A stretch of 37,580 bases of DNA from Sphaeroforma arctica JP610 (GCF_001186125.1 NW_014039750.1:3713-41292), one strand, 5' to 3'; numbered from the stretch's first letter, positions 19,140-30,799 are shown. Notes: a model not told the origin generated them from the sequence alone. Translations and numbers: made by a program.

Positions 19140-19210
19140 CTCTATTGTGTTGGTCGGTTTTAACACCCCAACATATAAATCAGAAAAGAAGTTATCACAA
19201 TGGCACTTTC

Positions 19211-19891
19211 TTTAAATGTCTTTTGGTAAAGTTAGGTAAGCCTCGTGAAAACAGCAATACTCTGAGGGATTGTGAGGCTGAGACATTGCCTATATATAAT
19301 CCTCTCAGTACTGTTTTTACGCCGAAGGGATTCTATTTAATGTTTCGTTGTCGCTCTAATAGAAACTATGGTAGAAACTATGGTATGTTTCGTTGGGGTG
19401 AATCCGAGAGACTCATAAAATCCTATCTTTAGAAAAAAGAAAAAAGAAAAAATACTCTTGATGTCCATAGTTATTGCATTAACCAATAACTTGCCACTTA
19501 TCAAAAATTACCGACTTAGCCTTCATCAAACTGGCACATCTGGTTGGCTGAACGGAGGATAAACTAAGCAACGCTATAAGTCCTTAGAAACCTATGTTCG
19601 GATGAGCCATCTCGCTACCGAAGTATTCAGATAGAAATAGATTTGGAAAGTAAATATAGTTCTATTAATAGAACTAGACCAAATCTTATGTTTGGTATTT
19701 TACTGGGGCCTTTTAATGGCCTTGCCCAAATATCTGATATGTAAAATGGAAAAGGTATTAATTAATAAAACCGTTAAAAACCATTTAGGAAACTTAAGTT
19801 CCTTGTACTATTAAGGGTACGTTTTTAGTTTACGTACTGCTTAAGAGTACGTTTATAACATAGAGTCTAATGTGGAGGCCCGGCTATTACA
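19211..19891 (+). repeat. Lone FB1 arm (third copy)
   Basis: It matches the FB1 right arm (7870-8836) in the same orientation over about 680 bp, without that arm's extra segment. It ends in GGCCCGGCTATTACA, the best preserved form of the FB1 terminus. Homology stops at about 19211, whereas the FB1 arms continue, so this copy is truncated on its inner side. It contains a small AGAAACTATGGT tandem duplication near 19365-19385. Confidence 0.8.
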
Positions 19892-20828
19892 GTTGTATGC
19901 TCAGGATATTCTTGGCGAGTCTATCCTTGGGTATACTTCTTGTATACTCAAGCTTATATAAGCTTGTTTACTCAGAACACCAAAACAAAACACTTTGTTG
20001 AGTTTCTTACTACAAATAAAACTCTTGTTGGTTACCTGGTGTGTCAAGGTTGCTGGTTTCCCAGGAGAAGTACCTCTTTTCTTTTCTTTCCTCTTCTTGC
20101 TTGCTCCTTATCCTTTTGAGTTGTTTGCCCTGGCTTGTTGAGCCTTCCGGTTCAACTTCTTGTCCCTTCGCAGCAACTTGGACTATTGCTAGTTCTTTTT
20201 CAATATATTGTAACTTGTGTTAACTCAAGCTTATTGTGTTCCTTTTCCTATTACTGACTTACCGTGGTAAGGATATTGTTAAAAATTTAGAGTTTGAGAG
20301 TAGCTTATAAGATACGACCAGAAGAAGCAATAGACTTCTTCTCAAGTGCAAATCCTACAGCTAGGTAAAAGTCTGAGGCTGAAAATTCCGCATTGAGTTT
20401 TTATTTGTGTTTAGTATTTTCTACACTAGACTCAATATTTACTTAAGTGTTTCTCTCACACGGGGGAGTCCCGGTATCATCTACCTGTATTCCCGCTACA
20501 TTTCTGATCACTCAATCATCCGAAATATTGGATCCTAGATCCAAAACTCAGTATTTGATAATCCTGGGTTTTGGTTTTAGGATTGGCTTTCTGATAATTT
20601 AGCCCCCGGATGCTACATTAAAACCAACGTGTACTTGGAATTGACATGTACATGAATTCTTATAGACAGGTCTTCTTTAGCATATGTCATCTGACAGACT
20701 GTTATGCTTGACACTATATATGGAAATTGCTATATTATAATATATATTAGAGAGCAACAGTAATTCTACACCGACAGTAACCGCGCGTTCCCTTATGTAT
20801 CACCGCTGCACCATCGTCTACGAAAGAC
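19892..20828. other. Non-coding, LTR-like region without a partner copy
   Basis: There is no gene. A TATA-like palindrome (AGCTTATATAAGCT near 19950), T/C-rich sequence and a later AATTTAGCCCCCGGATGC stretch near 20600 resemble the layout of an LTR plus leader, but no second copy or primer site was found. The block abuts the FB1 terminus. Confidence 0.3.
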
Positions 20829-21126
20829 AAAAAAACCCTGGACGTCACGAGAGTTGAACTCGTTGCGCGTCGTATACTGTGTAGGGACCATGCTAAGGTC
20901 GAACTCGGAAAGTAATCTTGTGCCTATTCTCTTCGCGGATGAAGCACTGATTAAACCCGTTGGCATTGTCGGTGGTAGTCACCCTTTGCACATTGCTGAT
21001 CTGTATGCACAGCTCGTTTTCAGACGGCTTGTTCGCATTATCTGGCAGGGACTACTTATTGAAACCATCGTACACTTGGCACGTCCGTCTATCTTTGTAG
21101 CACACTGGGGACAATCTGCTCCATAG
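20829..21126 (+). CDS. Short unrecognised frame of about 95 codons
   Basis: The plus strand is open to a TAG at 21124-21126, with protein-like sequence (LVPILFADEALIKPVGIVGG, then YAQLVFRRLVRIIWQGLLIE). The upstream part includes KKPWTSREL, which faintly recalls a Myb/SANT start but is too short to trust. There is no clear ATG at the start, so it is either an internal exon or a fragment. Function unknown. Confidence 0.3.
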
Positions 21127-21339
21127 TTCTTTTTTTTTGCCATAGATGTGGCAAGTGATGTGCTTAAAGAAAATCTTATTTATTTCAAGTTGACAGTAGC
21201 ATACATTATTATTAACCAATGGGAACTGATTGTTGACTAGTAGCGTGAGTCCAATGGTTTTATATCCAATCGGGCCGGTAGTCGTCCTTTGCTGGCCGGT
21301 ATGGACCGTTTTTACCTAATTTCCCCCATTTATTTAGGG

Positions 21340-21450
21340 CCGCTCGGATATCCAAGGTGGTTGGGCGTTCTGCACTCTGGTCGGATGAGTGAGAATTTCT
21401 ATTTCAATTCCTGAGCGAGATTCAAACTTGCGGTTTACCAATACTCTGTG
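21340..21450 (+). other. tRNA-like A-box/B-box pair, possible SINE head
   Basis: TATCCAAGGTGG at about 21349-21360 matches the pol III A-box consensus TRGYNNARNNGG at all but one position. GATTCAAACT at about 21418-21427 resembles a degenerate B box. The spacing of about 60-70 bp is longer than in most tRNAs, and no complete cloverleaf folds by eye. A worn tRNA-derived SINE is possible; chance is not excluded. Confidence 0.25.
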
Positions 21451-21679
21451 CTTAGGCACCAATGTAGTCAAACCCGAGGAGTGTTTAGTCTGGATAAGTG
21501 AACTTAGTAAGAAGTGCCGTTGTGAACGGAACGCGTGCTGTATATACGAATCACGTTCCTGTGACAGGGGACGGGATTTTGTCTAACAACTGGTGATTGT
21601 GAAAATACCCGTATCTATGGTTTTCTCAATTATGATGACATCCGATGAGTCATCATTCTTTCTCACCAAATCCTCTATT

Positions 21680-21756
21680 CCGGTCCCATGGCCCGGTCCC
21701 CTAGTCCGGTCCCCTAGTCCGGTCCCCTAGTCTGGTCCCCTAGTCTGGTCCCCTCC
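21680..21756. repeat. 13-bp tandem repeat (CCGGTCCCCTAGT)n
   Basis: About five to six copies of a 13-bp unit, the later ones with CTGG in place of CCGG. It lies at the 3' edge of the gag-protease remnant, whose minus-strand frame reads through part of it. Confidence 0.9.
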
Positions 21757-21937
21757 AAAATAGTCTCATTAGCATCAAGACATTGTCGTAAACGTTGTCG
21801 TATGTCATCTGGCTCGGGCAAGTCTGGGGCCATTCGAAAATTTATCGGTTCCAATAGTTCATTTATAACATTACGATTAATCTCCGGGAATGAAGATACT
21901 AATCCGGTTAAGCCTAATCCCAGCTCTCCCATAACAC

Positions 21938-22306
21938 CTACACCCAGTATATATCAATGATATCCGGTAAGTCCATAAGCTCAAACGTACAACCCTCAGT
22001 AGTAGCTGTCCCGTATTGGACCTTTGTTGCGCGTGTCTTACCCAAGCGTGGAGTCCGAAGAGCTTTGTCCGCCAAATAAATGTAGCTATCATTAGCCGGT
22101 GGTGTGACGGATAACTGTTCCTTATCTGCGGATGCCTGAGTGGTGACTGAACAGTTTGCCCCCGGGCCAATTAGGGTACCCATGTCATGGCCGTTCACTT
22201 GTAAAGTAACATATACACGGTTGTCGGCAGGAAATAATTTATCTTTTACTGCAAAACTTCTCGTTGCCGTACGACCCAATGATATGCACATACTCACGTC
22301 AGGCAC
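21938..22306 (-). pseudogene. Retropepsin-like region of the gag-protease remnant
   Basis: A beta-rich stretch with VNGHDMGTLIGPGANCSVTT lies in the place of the retroviral protease active-site loop, and a second hydrophobic strand pair follows. It is a broken fossil, assigned by pattern and by the gypsy-like phrase that follows it. Confidence 0.5.
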
Positions 22307-23383
22307 CCCAGCATTTTATTCCGAATCTGTTCCAACTTTCCAACCTTCTGGTGCTTGCTCTACTCATCGTTACTCAGCACATACGACTCGTAAACCACGT
22401 CATGAATATGCATCACTTCAGTCTCCCCCGTCTCAGCTGGTGGTTGATCATGCAATTGATCACCGTCCACTAAGTTAACGCGAGGCCGAAAATTGTTACC
22501 TGCCCCCTGTATCGCACGCGTCGATATGCCCGTTGCCGATGGACGTTGTGCAGTAGCCCCACCATGTTGTGCACGGCTACCCGTGTTGGTTTGGTAAACA
22601 TGAACGTGATCGCGAGTTCCCCGGAATCTGTTGTGGGCGCGTGAACATTTCGTCAATGTTCACACGAAATACATCACGCATCTTTTCAGATGAGTATTCC
22701 CGCCAATGTGGATGCATACAAAGAATATCACGGTAGTACGCACCACCCGCAGCTTGAAGTATAAGGTTAAGCATCCCATGGTTGCAGTATACCTGTAGAG
22801 GTGTGTTCTCATATTGTTACATTTTCATGAATTCTACTCTGCGTTCAAATTTACGAATCTGAGTATTAAGAGGTACTGTCGGTTTCAGCTTCATACACGC
22901 TAACACCTGTCTGTAAGTATTATCCATATCCTCCAAGTCCTGTTCTTGTGTGTGTATAATATAGACACTGGCTCTTCCCAATCAAATCTCTTGCTGTAGA
23001 GCTCGGTGTAGACCCAATTGCATATGAATCGCTTCTAGTTTGTGAAATCGCGTTGTATTCTAATGCCAGTCTAAGATATATGCATGCAATTTTATCTTCT
23101 GCGGGTTACACAAATAATAGCTGCATTGTAGATTAGGCGGCCATTCCTTCAGCGTTCGTTTGTCAACCGTCACTGAGCATGTTTTAAGAGTCTCATTAAG
23201 TGCACGTATTAAACCCTGTATTGCGTGTGCATCTTCTATGTGTCCCTCTGCTTCTGCGTGCATCATTCGTTGAGTCAGTTAAAAAACTTGCATCTTCATC
23301 TCTGCTGCTGTAGATGCAGTGATGCTAGGCTCTGTCGGTTCTGATAGCTTCAGCGTTTCATCGCCTATGGGTCTTCTAGGTAG

Positions 23384-23455
23384 CGATCGTGATGAATAGG
23401 AAAGTGTTTGCGATAAGCAAGTGTATCGATAATTAAATCTGCATTCTCCTGGTGA
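23384..23455. repeat. 72-bp duplicate, left of the solo LTR
   Basis: It begins CGATCGTGATGAA and ends CTGGTGA exactly at the LTR start. It matches 24324-24395 over 72 ungapped positions with about 12 differences. It reads as gag-like sequence on the minus strand. Confidence 0.85.
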
Positions 23456-24323
23456 TGTAAAATCAGCGGGTTCATATAGTAGAAGCACGTGTTAAACGTA
23501 TACTATAAACGTACGAACGTTTAAACACAATACGGTTATAAAACCTGGTATTTATACGTTGAAACGCAATAGTAGATATTTGTAACTGCAAAATAATCAA
23601 AAAATCTAGTTTACTTATATTGAAATGCAGAAAACAAACAAGCACAGCAAACAAATAATCTATTTTCATATATTTGGAAATATAATTGTCTACAACAGAG
23701 GTCGGAGACCCTGTTGATAATGATATGGTGGCTTTTCTATAATGATATGTTTTCCACCAGAATATAGGATATAATAATTGGGAGAGTCTCAGGCGAAATT
23801 GACACTTGATGACACATGTTATATTTCCGAATGCTCTCAGCGCGAGATAACCCACTGAGAAATGGGGCATGAAAATGATCCCCCTAGCCAGCTGACTATA
23901 TGTGCCCGTCAATGCCTTCAATGGAATTGAGAGCTAGGTACCATGTGATGGGGTGCACAAACATGGTGTTTTGATTTATTTTGATTTTTCTTAAGTTGAA
24001 CTCAAAGAGATATTTTATTAGGGGGTTCTATTGGAGATTTTTTTTCAAAGCATGAAATGATAAGGGAATAAAATATCATGCATAGAATGGAATATAATCT
24101 GATCTTAGTTACTGACATCAAATAAATCTAGACCGAAGTAGTGAGTGATTAGAGCGGAGCAATATAGACAACAGTCTCGGACTTAAATTTCCTAATCTTC
24201 AGCTCATTACAAAGGGCTGAAGCTAAACTTAAATTACATTGTGGAAATTAACTTCTAAATCGGGTTTTTTATTGCGTTAACCTATTAGTATCGATACTCA
24301 GCCTGGTTAGCCCGACTTTTACA
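23456..24323 (+). repeat. Solo LTR of the same family as 25862-34549
   Basis: It starts TGTAAAATCAGCGGGTTC and ends CCCGACTTTTACA, matching the LTRs at 25862-26756 and 33647-34549 at both ends and along its length (GGTGTCAATTTCGCC-like, CTAGACCGAAGTAGTGAGTG and AAGGGCTGAAGCTAA segments), but clearly diverged. No internal sequence of the family accompanies it. It is bounded on both sides by a 72-bp near-duplicate instead of the usual 4-6 bp. Confidence 0.85.
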
Positions 24324-24395
24324 CGATCGTGATGAACACGAAACTGTTTACGATAGGCAAGTGTATCAATAGTTAATTTTTTATTATCCTGGTGA
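24324..24395. repeat. 72-bp duplicate, right of the solo LTR
   Basis: It begins CGATCGTGATGAA exactly after the LTR end and finishes CTGGTGA. It is the partner of 23384-23455. Confidence 0.85.
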
Positions 24396-24732
24396 TTCTC
24401 CTTCCCCTCTACTAGTGAGCACGGGCGACGGTGATGTTGCAGCTTGTCACGATATAAATTCGTTGCTACTTTTCCTTGATCTAGTTGTCACCGTGGAGAT
24501 TCAAAGGAAATGTTTACCGACGACGACAAACTCTGGGGAGTGTCTATCTCCAAGTACAAATCCGCTGGTTCCAAAGAAACAAAAAAAATCCTATCACGAG
24601 ATTTCACCACAGTTGCCAAGTCCTGAGTACGACTCAAATCACCAAAGTTGGTCGGCAACTCCTCAGGTGTCTTTCTCGCTCTCTACAAGTAATTTACATA
24701 TCATCGTAAGGTGCCACTTGAGGGATCAGTTT
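24396..24732. other. Unassigned stretch, weakly coding
   Basis: The plus strand is open for 134 codons (24415-24819) with a Ser/Pro/Thr-rich product. The last third runs into the inverted-repeat element, so the frame is not a clean gene. It may be the continuation of the gag-bearing remnant or of a host sequence. Nothing is recognised. Confidence 0.3.
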
Positions 24733-25333
24733 TGTAGAAATACGGCCTCCGGTCAGTCTAAAATATCAAGATCAAATGAGATAACACATTGGTTTCTATT
24801 TGTATTTAAAATAATTTAATACGAGTTCTTTTTCCAACATTTTCAAAGTGTTCCAAATTCACTTTGATGGCTCCAATAGCCTGAGAATTTGGTACGACTC
24901 ATTTACTTGGACATATTTGAGACGATAGTAGATGTAGGATATTATAAACTAAATTTTATAATCTCTGAATGTAAACTTCGATGGATATTTCTATGTTTTA
25001 AACTATGTTACATAAACTAAGATACAATTTTAGTCAGTTAGGATTTAGCAGTGGTAGCTTGTGTAAGAATGATCGGGACTGCCTCTTGGTAAGAGCCTTA
25101 ATATCCTCGATCACACAGGACGTACCTCTAGCTGTTCTTTATTGAATAATTTTTACTAGAAGTACTAAGTGTTCATGATAACATGTCTAATTTGTAAATA
25201 GACATAAGAACGGAAGTCAAGTTGATACATTAGCTAATATAAATAAAGTTCCATCAGAAGAAAAGTTAAAAAAAAGAAACAGACTTATTGGATTTTGGAG
25301 ATTGGCGGGAAGACCAAAACCTGTAAGTAGTAG

Positions 25334-25569
25334 TTCAGAGAGTATAAAATTTGTTTTATAATATCCTACATCTACTATCGTCTCAAATAGGTCCAAATAT
25401 CTGAGTCACACCAAATACTCGGGCTATTGGAGCCATCAAAGTGAATTTAGAATACTTTGGAAATATTGGAAAAATAACTTGTATTAAATTTTTTTAAATA
25501 CAATAAAAACCAATGTGTTATCCCTTTTGATCTTGATATTTTAAACTGACCGGAGGCCGTATTTCTACA
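25334..25569. repeat. Inverted copy b' of 24733-24975
   Basis: It runs from TTCAGAGAGTATAAAAT to CCGGAGGCCGTATTTCTACA, and is the inverted match of block b with moderate divergence. Confidence 0.8.
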
Positions 25570-25591
25570 TGAACTACTACTTACAGGTTTT

Positions 25592-25611
25592 NNNNNNNNN
25601 NNNNNNNNNNN
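25592..25611. other. 20-N scaffold gap with identical flanks
   Basis: The roughly 170 bp before the gap (about 25424-25591) reappears without any visible difference directly after it (about 25612-25779). Real inverted arms nearby differ at many positions, so this points to two overlapping contig ends joined by a standard gap rather than to a true tandem copy. Confidence 0.8.
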
Positions 25612-25861
25612 AAATACTCGGGCTATTGGAGCCATCAAAGTGAATTTAGAATACTTTGGAAATATTGGAAAAATAACTTGTATTAAATTTTTTTAAATAC
25701 AATAAAAACCAATGTGTTATCCCTTTTGATCTTGATATTTTAAACTGACCGGAGGCCGTATTTCTACATGAACTACTACTTACAGGTTTTGGTCTTCCCG
25801 CCAATCTCCAAAATCCAAAAAGTTATTGTCTTTTTTAAACTTTTCTTCAGATGGAACTATA

Positions 25862-26756
25862 TGTAAAAATAGCGGGTTCCTAATAGTAGTTGCACAGTAA
25901 ACGTATAAAATAAACGTACAAACGTATTAGCGTTTATTCTTATAATACTGGAATACGTTTAGCGTATATAGTACATGAACAAGGATTGAGATATTCAAGA
26001 TTCTGAACAAGTGATAGTATTCAGTAGAGTATGGGACTCTACTGTGGACAATTAGGTAGTTTTCTAAATATAGATTGGTTTTTTTCCACTGAAATTAGAA
26101 TTGTACATAATATAGGAATAATACAAATTTGACACCTGAAAATGACACTTTGGGAATCTCTAATTAACGGAAGTACCATGAGAGAGAGTCTCAGGCGTGA
26201 AATGGTTGTTGGTACAAGCCTATGGTATAATTCGATAATAATCTCAGAGCAAGATAATCCACTGAGAAAAGGACAGGATCAGAGTTGTTAGAATTTAGGA
26301 CAACCTGGTTTTGATTCCTCCTAGCCAGCCAACTAGATGTGCCCGTCTATGCCTTAAATGGGATGGGGTATAGGTGCAGATATATACTGCGCCAGCTTGG
26401 TGTTTTGATTTTATTTTTTATTTTTCTTAAGTTGGACTTAGATATATTTTATTGGTTATTTTGAGTAGATAATTGTTTCGAGGCGTGAAATGTAAAATAT
26501 GCGTCCAATGAAATGATATCTAGTCTTAGTAACTAAAGCATAAATAAATCTAGACCGAAGTAGTGAGTGATTAGAGCGGAGCATATAGACAATAGTCTCA
26601 GTCCAAAATCCCCTAATCTTTTGCTCACTACCAAGGGCTGAAGCTAAACTTATTTTTAACATTTTGCATTTCAGCGTTTTAACGTATTGTCTTATTAACG
26701 TAAACGTATTGGTATCGTATAGCGTATAGTCAGCCTAGAGGAGACCGACTTTTACA
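25862..26756 (+). repeat. 5' LTR
   Basis: About 895 bp, starting TGTAAAAATAGCGGG and ending GACCGACTTTTACA, with the TG...CA ends typical of LTRs. It is preceded by TATA, repeated after the 3' LTR. Confidence 0.92.
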
Positions 26757-26779
26757 TATTTTTAAGTTTATAATACGCT

Positions 26780-29331
26780 ATCGATATTATGACGAAAGGA
26801 AACAATAAGGCAGCGAAGTAGCTAAGGCTGCAAAAGTAAATTGGTTTACTGGAGGCGATGAAAAGAGAAAACACCCCCGGCATCGTCAGTGGACTCTGAC
26901 GTAACTGAGATCACACCGAGACAACCAGTACCAACTCTGACTAAACAAAAACGTAAGAAGTTGACCGACTCGGGTATAGGTGCATCCGGAGGTAATGGGA
27001 CTACGGAGCGACAGTAGCCACCTGCGAAGAAGGCGAGATCTCGAAAGGGAAAAGCAGAGAAAACGCATTCCTCGGACAACTCAACTTCAGAGGAAGTCCG
27101 ACATGTACTTGAATCAGATGTACCATCTCCACCGGTGGATACGCGCAAACCACGTAGGCGAGATCCTTCTTATCACATGATAGCAAGGGATAGGAGAGCC
27201 TTCCTGAAGGACTACCAACCAATGGTACATGATTTGAGACCTACCAAGCAGCGGAGAAAAAAGCAAGCCGCAGCGAAGGATCAAAGTTAGGATGAATCAG
27301 AGGAGAGTCAACGAGAGTTGATCCGACAGCGGGCCAACAGGGCATGGTTGTTTCGAAATACGTATGGAACGTTCTTTCCGGACGTATTGAAGACCAAACC
27401 AGATGGTACCATCTCACCGAGGTATGTTATGAATGCAGCGGTAAGAAAGTTTGGGTACGATTTGTTTAGGGATAATAAATATTACAATCGGCTAAAATTA
27501 ATGAAAACTGACGACGGTAAGCAAGCACGCAAACTTTAGTTTCAAAAGATACTGCCGGAGGTATTCGGAACTAGGGGAGATGGAAGTTTTGCATACTTAA
27601 TTTGGTACGCAATTCGGGATCTTCTAGTAGATCTTCTTGACTTGATATCAAACCATTTGGCACTTTATCAAGGCATATTGGCGTTCGAGATGTTGTCAGA
27701 CAATGGAGAGGCCAGCAGAATCAGATCTTCATCACCCGAAACTCAAACCTCTCCTGGATTGGACACAACAGCAATGTCGCGAATGGCATCTGAATAGGAG
27801 CCTAATCCAAATCTATTACCGGAAGGAAATCCACAGAGTGCCCCAGAGGTACTTCAGAAGGACAAACCGACCGAAGAGCCTAAACCTGATCAGGTGAAAG
27901 CTAGAAAATTCTTTTCGTCATCGGAAGACAGTTCGCCCCCAGCGGCTATCCCAACGACGACAAAAGGTGCTGTCCCATCCGAAGCGTTCATTAACATTGA
28001 ACAGATCGATGGATCAAAGGATGAGGCAGATAACTGACTGCATGGTCAAATGCAATCAGAAAAGAAGGGATCAGATCACTCTAGTAGTGATATGAAAATT
28101 GCTGAATTCACTGTTCAAATGAACAAGGCCGAGGCAGCTTCACTCGAGGCGATGGATCTAGGTAGGATTGATGCCGCTAGTCTTTATATGACAATGGCTA
28201 CGCATCTCCAGACTAAGATTGATTCAGAACTAAGAGTGTTTCAGACCGAGAAGGCTGTGGAAGGCAAGAAGTTTGTAAAGGACATAGGTAAACTACCAAT
28301 GACATACAGATCTGATCGAAAAGACCGAAAGGATCCAATCGATACTAGCAGTCTGGCGTTGTTATCTAGGTCTTGGAAAGAGTTTGGACAGATTATGCTT
28401 ACAGCCAATCTACGGAAGAACCTATGGTTCGAAGCAGCGCAGCAGAGCTTTAAGCCGTCCTTACAAGTATAACAAGTTAGAGAAGGCGAAACAAGCGATC
28501 ACTAAGCTGAAAAAGTGGAAAGAGCAGAGTGAGATGATCGTCCACTTATTTTCGACGGACCCTCGACCGGAATTGCTTGTATCGGTCATGATACCACCGG
28601 AAGAAGGGACGCCGGTGTCCCACTACTTATCAGAGTTGGACACACACATGTCACGGGCTCAAACTCAGGAGATGTCACCTGATAAGCTATCCATGTGTGT
28701 ACTATGGGTACAGACAATCTTTTGGTCAAACCTACATAGGAGAGATCAAGAGATTCTGTACGCCGATATGCATCAATCTTACCCGGACAAGATACGAGAG
28801 ATCTCCATCGAGAGACCTACCTACGGTATAATGAAGCTAGCGGACTTAACCTGGGCTGAATTTTACTCGAGAGCGGATCAGACGTTTACCAAACGTCCTA
28901 GTTCCGTGGTCAAAGTCACTAATGCTCAGAAGAAGGTCAGCAGCAATCTTACCGGAGGTTCAGGCAATGGTCGAGACTCTCAATTTACTAATGGAGGTCA
29001 AAAGGTACACAAAGGGGGTGACAAGGGTGGCAATAAGAACAAAAATACAAATAGTTCTGACGGCAACAAGATCAATGTCATCCCTAAGGGTAACCAGACC
29101 TACAGAAATGGACCGCCGGTAGGCAACCCTAAGCCCAGGCATAGGGAGATCAAGAACTGTAGTGAGTCTGATTGCAATTGGCGAATGACCCAACATGAGC
29201 CGAATGGCAGATGGAATGGAAGGCACGCAGAAAAGTGTAAGCACTTTATCGAGAAGTGTGCCGACTGTACCGGGACTGGAGGTTACCACAAGCATACATG
29301 CAAGGTGAAACCAAAAGTTGAAGTCAAGTGA
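26780..29331 (+). pseudogene. Gag region of the LTR element (fossil)
   Basis: The N-terminal part (about 26850-28040) is a long charged, Ser/Lys/Glu-rich stretch that looks disordered. The core (28050-29000) is helical, with IAEFTVQMNKAEAAS and FTKRPSSVVKVTNAQKK-type phrases. A Gly/Asn/Lys-rich linker follows. The C-terminal end has a Cys/His-rich zone with CADCTGTGGYHKHTC (C-x2-C-x6-H-x3-C), preceded by a second Cys/His group (CSESDC...H...H...C). The gag of the 11990-17021 element ends in a similarly spaced knuckle. Not intact. Confidence 0.65.
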
Positions 29332-29379
29332 CAGACATACCGGGTCTTGTCACTAAGACAAAAGGACGCACCTCAAGAC

Positions 29380-29500
29380 GAGCGTGTAATCCTTGGCATA
29401 CGAGTTAACGGACATGAAATAAAAGCGTTGTTAGATCCGGGCTCGCAAATTTCATGTATATCCTCGTGATTCTGTAAAATGACAGACGTAACTCGTAAGT
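29380..29500 (+). pseudogene. Protease region of the LTR element (fossil)
   Basis: The phrase ILGIRVNGHEIKALLDPGSQ, followed by ISCI, carries a retropepsin-type active-site loop after a beta strand, directly between gag and RT. Confidence 0.6.
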
Positions 29501-29699
29501 CAGAGCCAACTATGTTGAAACTAGCTGATGAAAGAGAAATCACTTGCAGAGAAATGGTAATCGATCTTAGGTTTACATTGACAGACCAACGTACTACAGT
29601 TACTAAGGCAGTCATATGCAACACTTCACCAGACTATGATAACACAGTAGGTATGGGTGATTTATTGTCATTAGGTATCACAAATACAGGCTTACCTAC

Positions 29700-30740
29700 T
29701 AACATTGAACCACAGAAGGATCAGTCGGACGACAATTTGTTGAAACCGGTATATAAACCTTCGAAGACTGTGAAGGAGATGATACCTCGCTTTACAGAGA
29801 AACTCAAGGACTTAATTTTCGAGAATGACAAGATTCGGATCACGGACTGGGCTAAGTTCAAATTCAATAACGGATACGTTAGTCTAGACCTGACGAGAGT
29901 CGATTTCTCGAAGCTGAAGTATCCTACACGTAACTATGTTGCATGGCGTCATGAGCAGGTCGTACGAGAACAGGTTAAAGCCTGGTTAGATGATGGAGTG
30001 ATCGCAGTCAACTATGAGCCGACTACTGTCAACCTAGCGCTTTTAGCCGTTGACCAATTCAACTCTGACGGGACACTGAAGAAAGTTCGGGTGTGTTTGG
30101 ATATGAGCCCAATTAACGCTTTGATACCGACACACAATTTTCACTTACCAAGGATAAACGAACTACTCAGGCGCATAGAGGGAGTTAAGATATTCTCCAC
30201 TATCGACCTGAAGCAGGGCTACCACCAGATGAAGATCTACAAACCACATCGGAAGTATTTCACCTTTACCTGGGAGGGTCAGCAGTATTCGTTCAAGGGT
30301 GCCCCCTTTGGGTTACACATGTTACCTGCGTTTTTCCAACAAACTATGCAAGATTTGTGAAAGGACACGGACAATGTACAAGTATACATTGATGACATTG
30401 TGGTATTCACCAAAACCAAAGAGGAGCACGACAAGGTTGTGCGCGAAGTCCTAGACAGACTCAACAAACACAACTTTAAAGTCAACAGTAAGAAATGTCA
30501 CTTCGGTGTTAACGAGATTCAGCTGTTGGGTTACCGAGTATCCGGGGATGGAATCATGATCGATCCCGGGAAGGTCGAACACTTGCTAGACTGGAGAACC
30601 CCTACCATGGGTAAGGATGTCAACAGCATGTGCGGATTCGGCAACTTTTTGTCTGACGGAGTACCACACCTGGCAAGCTATTTAAAGCCCTTTGGACATT
30701 TGAGATGGCATAAAGGCAAACTAGGCGCACTGTGGACCAA
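29700..30740 (+). pseudogene. Reverse transcriptase region of the LTR element (fossil)
   Basis: RT copies the element RNA into DNA. Visible in order: VCLDMSPINALIPTHNFHLP (motif A run-up), FSTIDLKQGYHQMKI (motif A with its Asp), FKGAPFGLHMLPAFFQ (motif B), VYIDDIVVF (catalytic YIDD, 30385-30396), FKVNSKKCHFG and QLLGYRVSGDGI (connection to the thumb). This is a textbook Ty3/gypsy RT order. Not intact. Confidence 0.9.
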
Positions 30741-30799
30741 AGACTGTGATGACGCATTTAAGCAGCTCAAATTAGTGGTTCAACAGGCACCGGTAGTCC

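Larger units (their letters stand above)
17200..19172. other. T/G-rich upstream or LTR region of the minus-strand gypsy fossil
   Basis: There is no gene. The plus strand is T/G rich (minus A/C rich) throughout, which opens several short hydrophobic frames without meaning. The block ends at 19172 with CACCCCAACA, so the minus strand would begin TGTTGGGGTG, a plausible LTR start. No second copy exists in the window to confirm it. Telomere-like and CACAATTAT repeats lie inside. Confidence 0.4.
21714..23455 (-). mobile_element. Gypsy-like gag-protease remnant, minus strand (fossil)
   Basis: The minus strand encodes gag-like helices (IQGLIRALNETLKTC, HPHWREYSSEKMRDVFRVN). A protease-like segment (VYVTLQVNGHDMGTLIGPGA, then NCSV) follows, and then LGLGLTGLVSSFPEINRNVI, the phrase that precedes RT in many gypsy polyproteins. 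No RT, RNase H, integrase or LTR follows, so only the 5' half is present, with several breaks. The solo LTR at 23456-24323 lies within or at its upstream edge in the opposite orientation. Confidence 0.6.
24733..25857. mobile_element. Nested inverted-repeat element, left part
   Basis: Block b (24733-24975) recurs inverted as b' at 25334-25569; the outer end reads TGTAGAAATACGGCCTCC. The blocks between them (c, d, e; 24976-25333) recur inverted after b' as e' and d' (about 25765-25857). The final part, c', lies at 34554-34828, displaced by the retrotransposon. The order is thus b-cde-b'-e'd'c'. No transposase is seen. One N gap lies within, and the b' copy after the gap is identical to the one before it, so it is probably an assembly artefact. 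Confidence 0.7.

Noticed and set aside
7798-19891. FB1 right arm and the lone arm as the two LTRs of one large element
   Set aside because: They share orientation, but the sequence between them is a mixture of plus and minus remnants of several elements, no target duplication exists, and the FB1 arms match each other past the end of the lone arm.
26846-27222. Minus-strand frames of 60-100 codons
   Set aside because: They lie opposite the gag region of the LTR element and are shadows of its codon pattern.
28960-29295. 111-codon minus-strand frame
   Set aside because: Antisense shadow of the gag C-terminal region.
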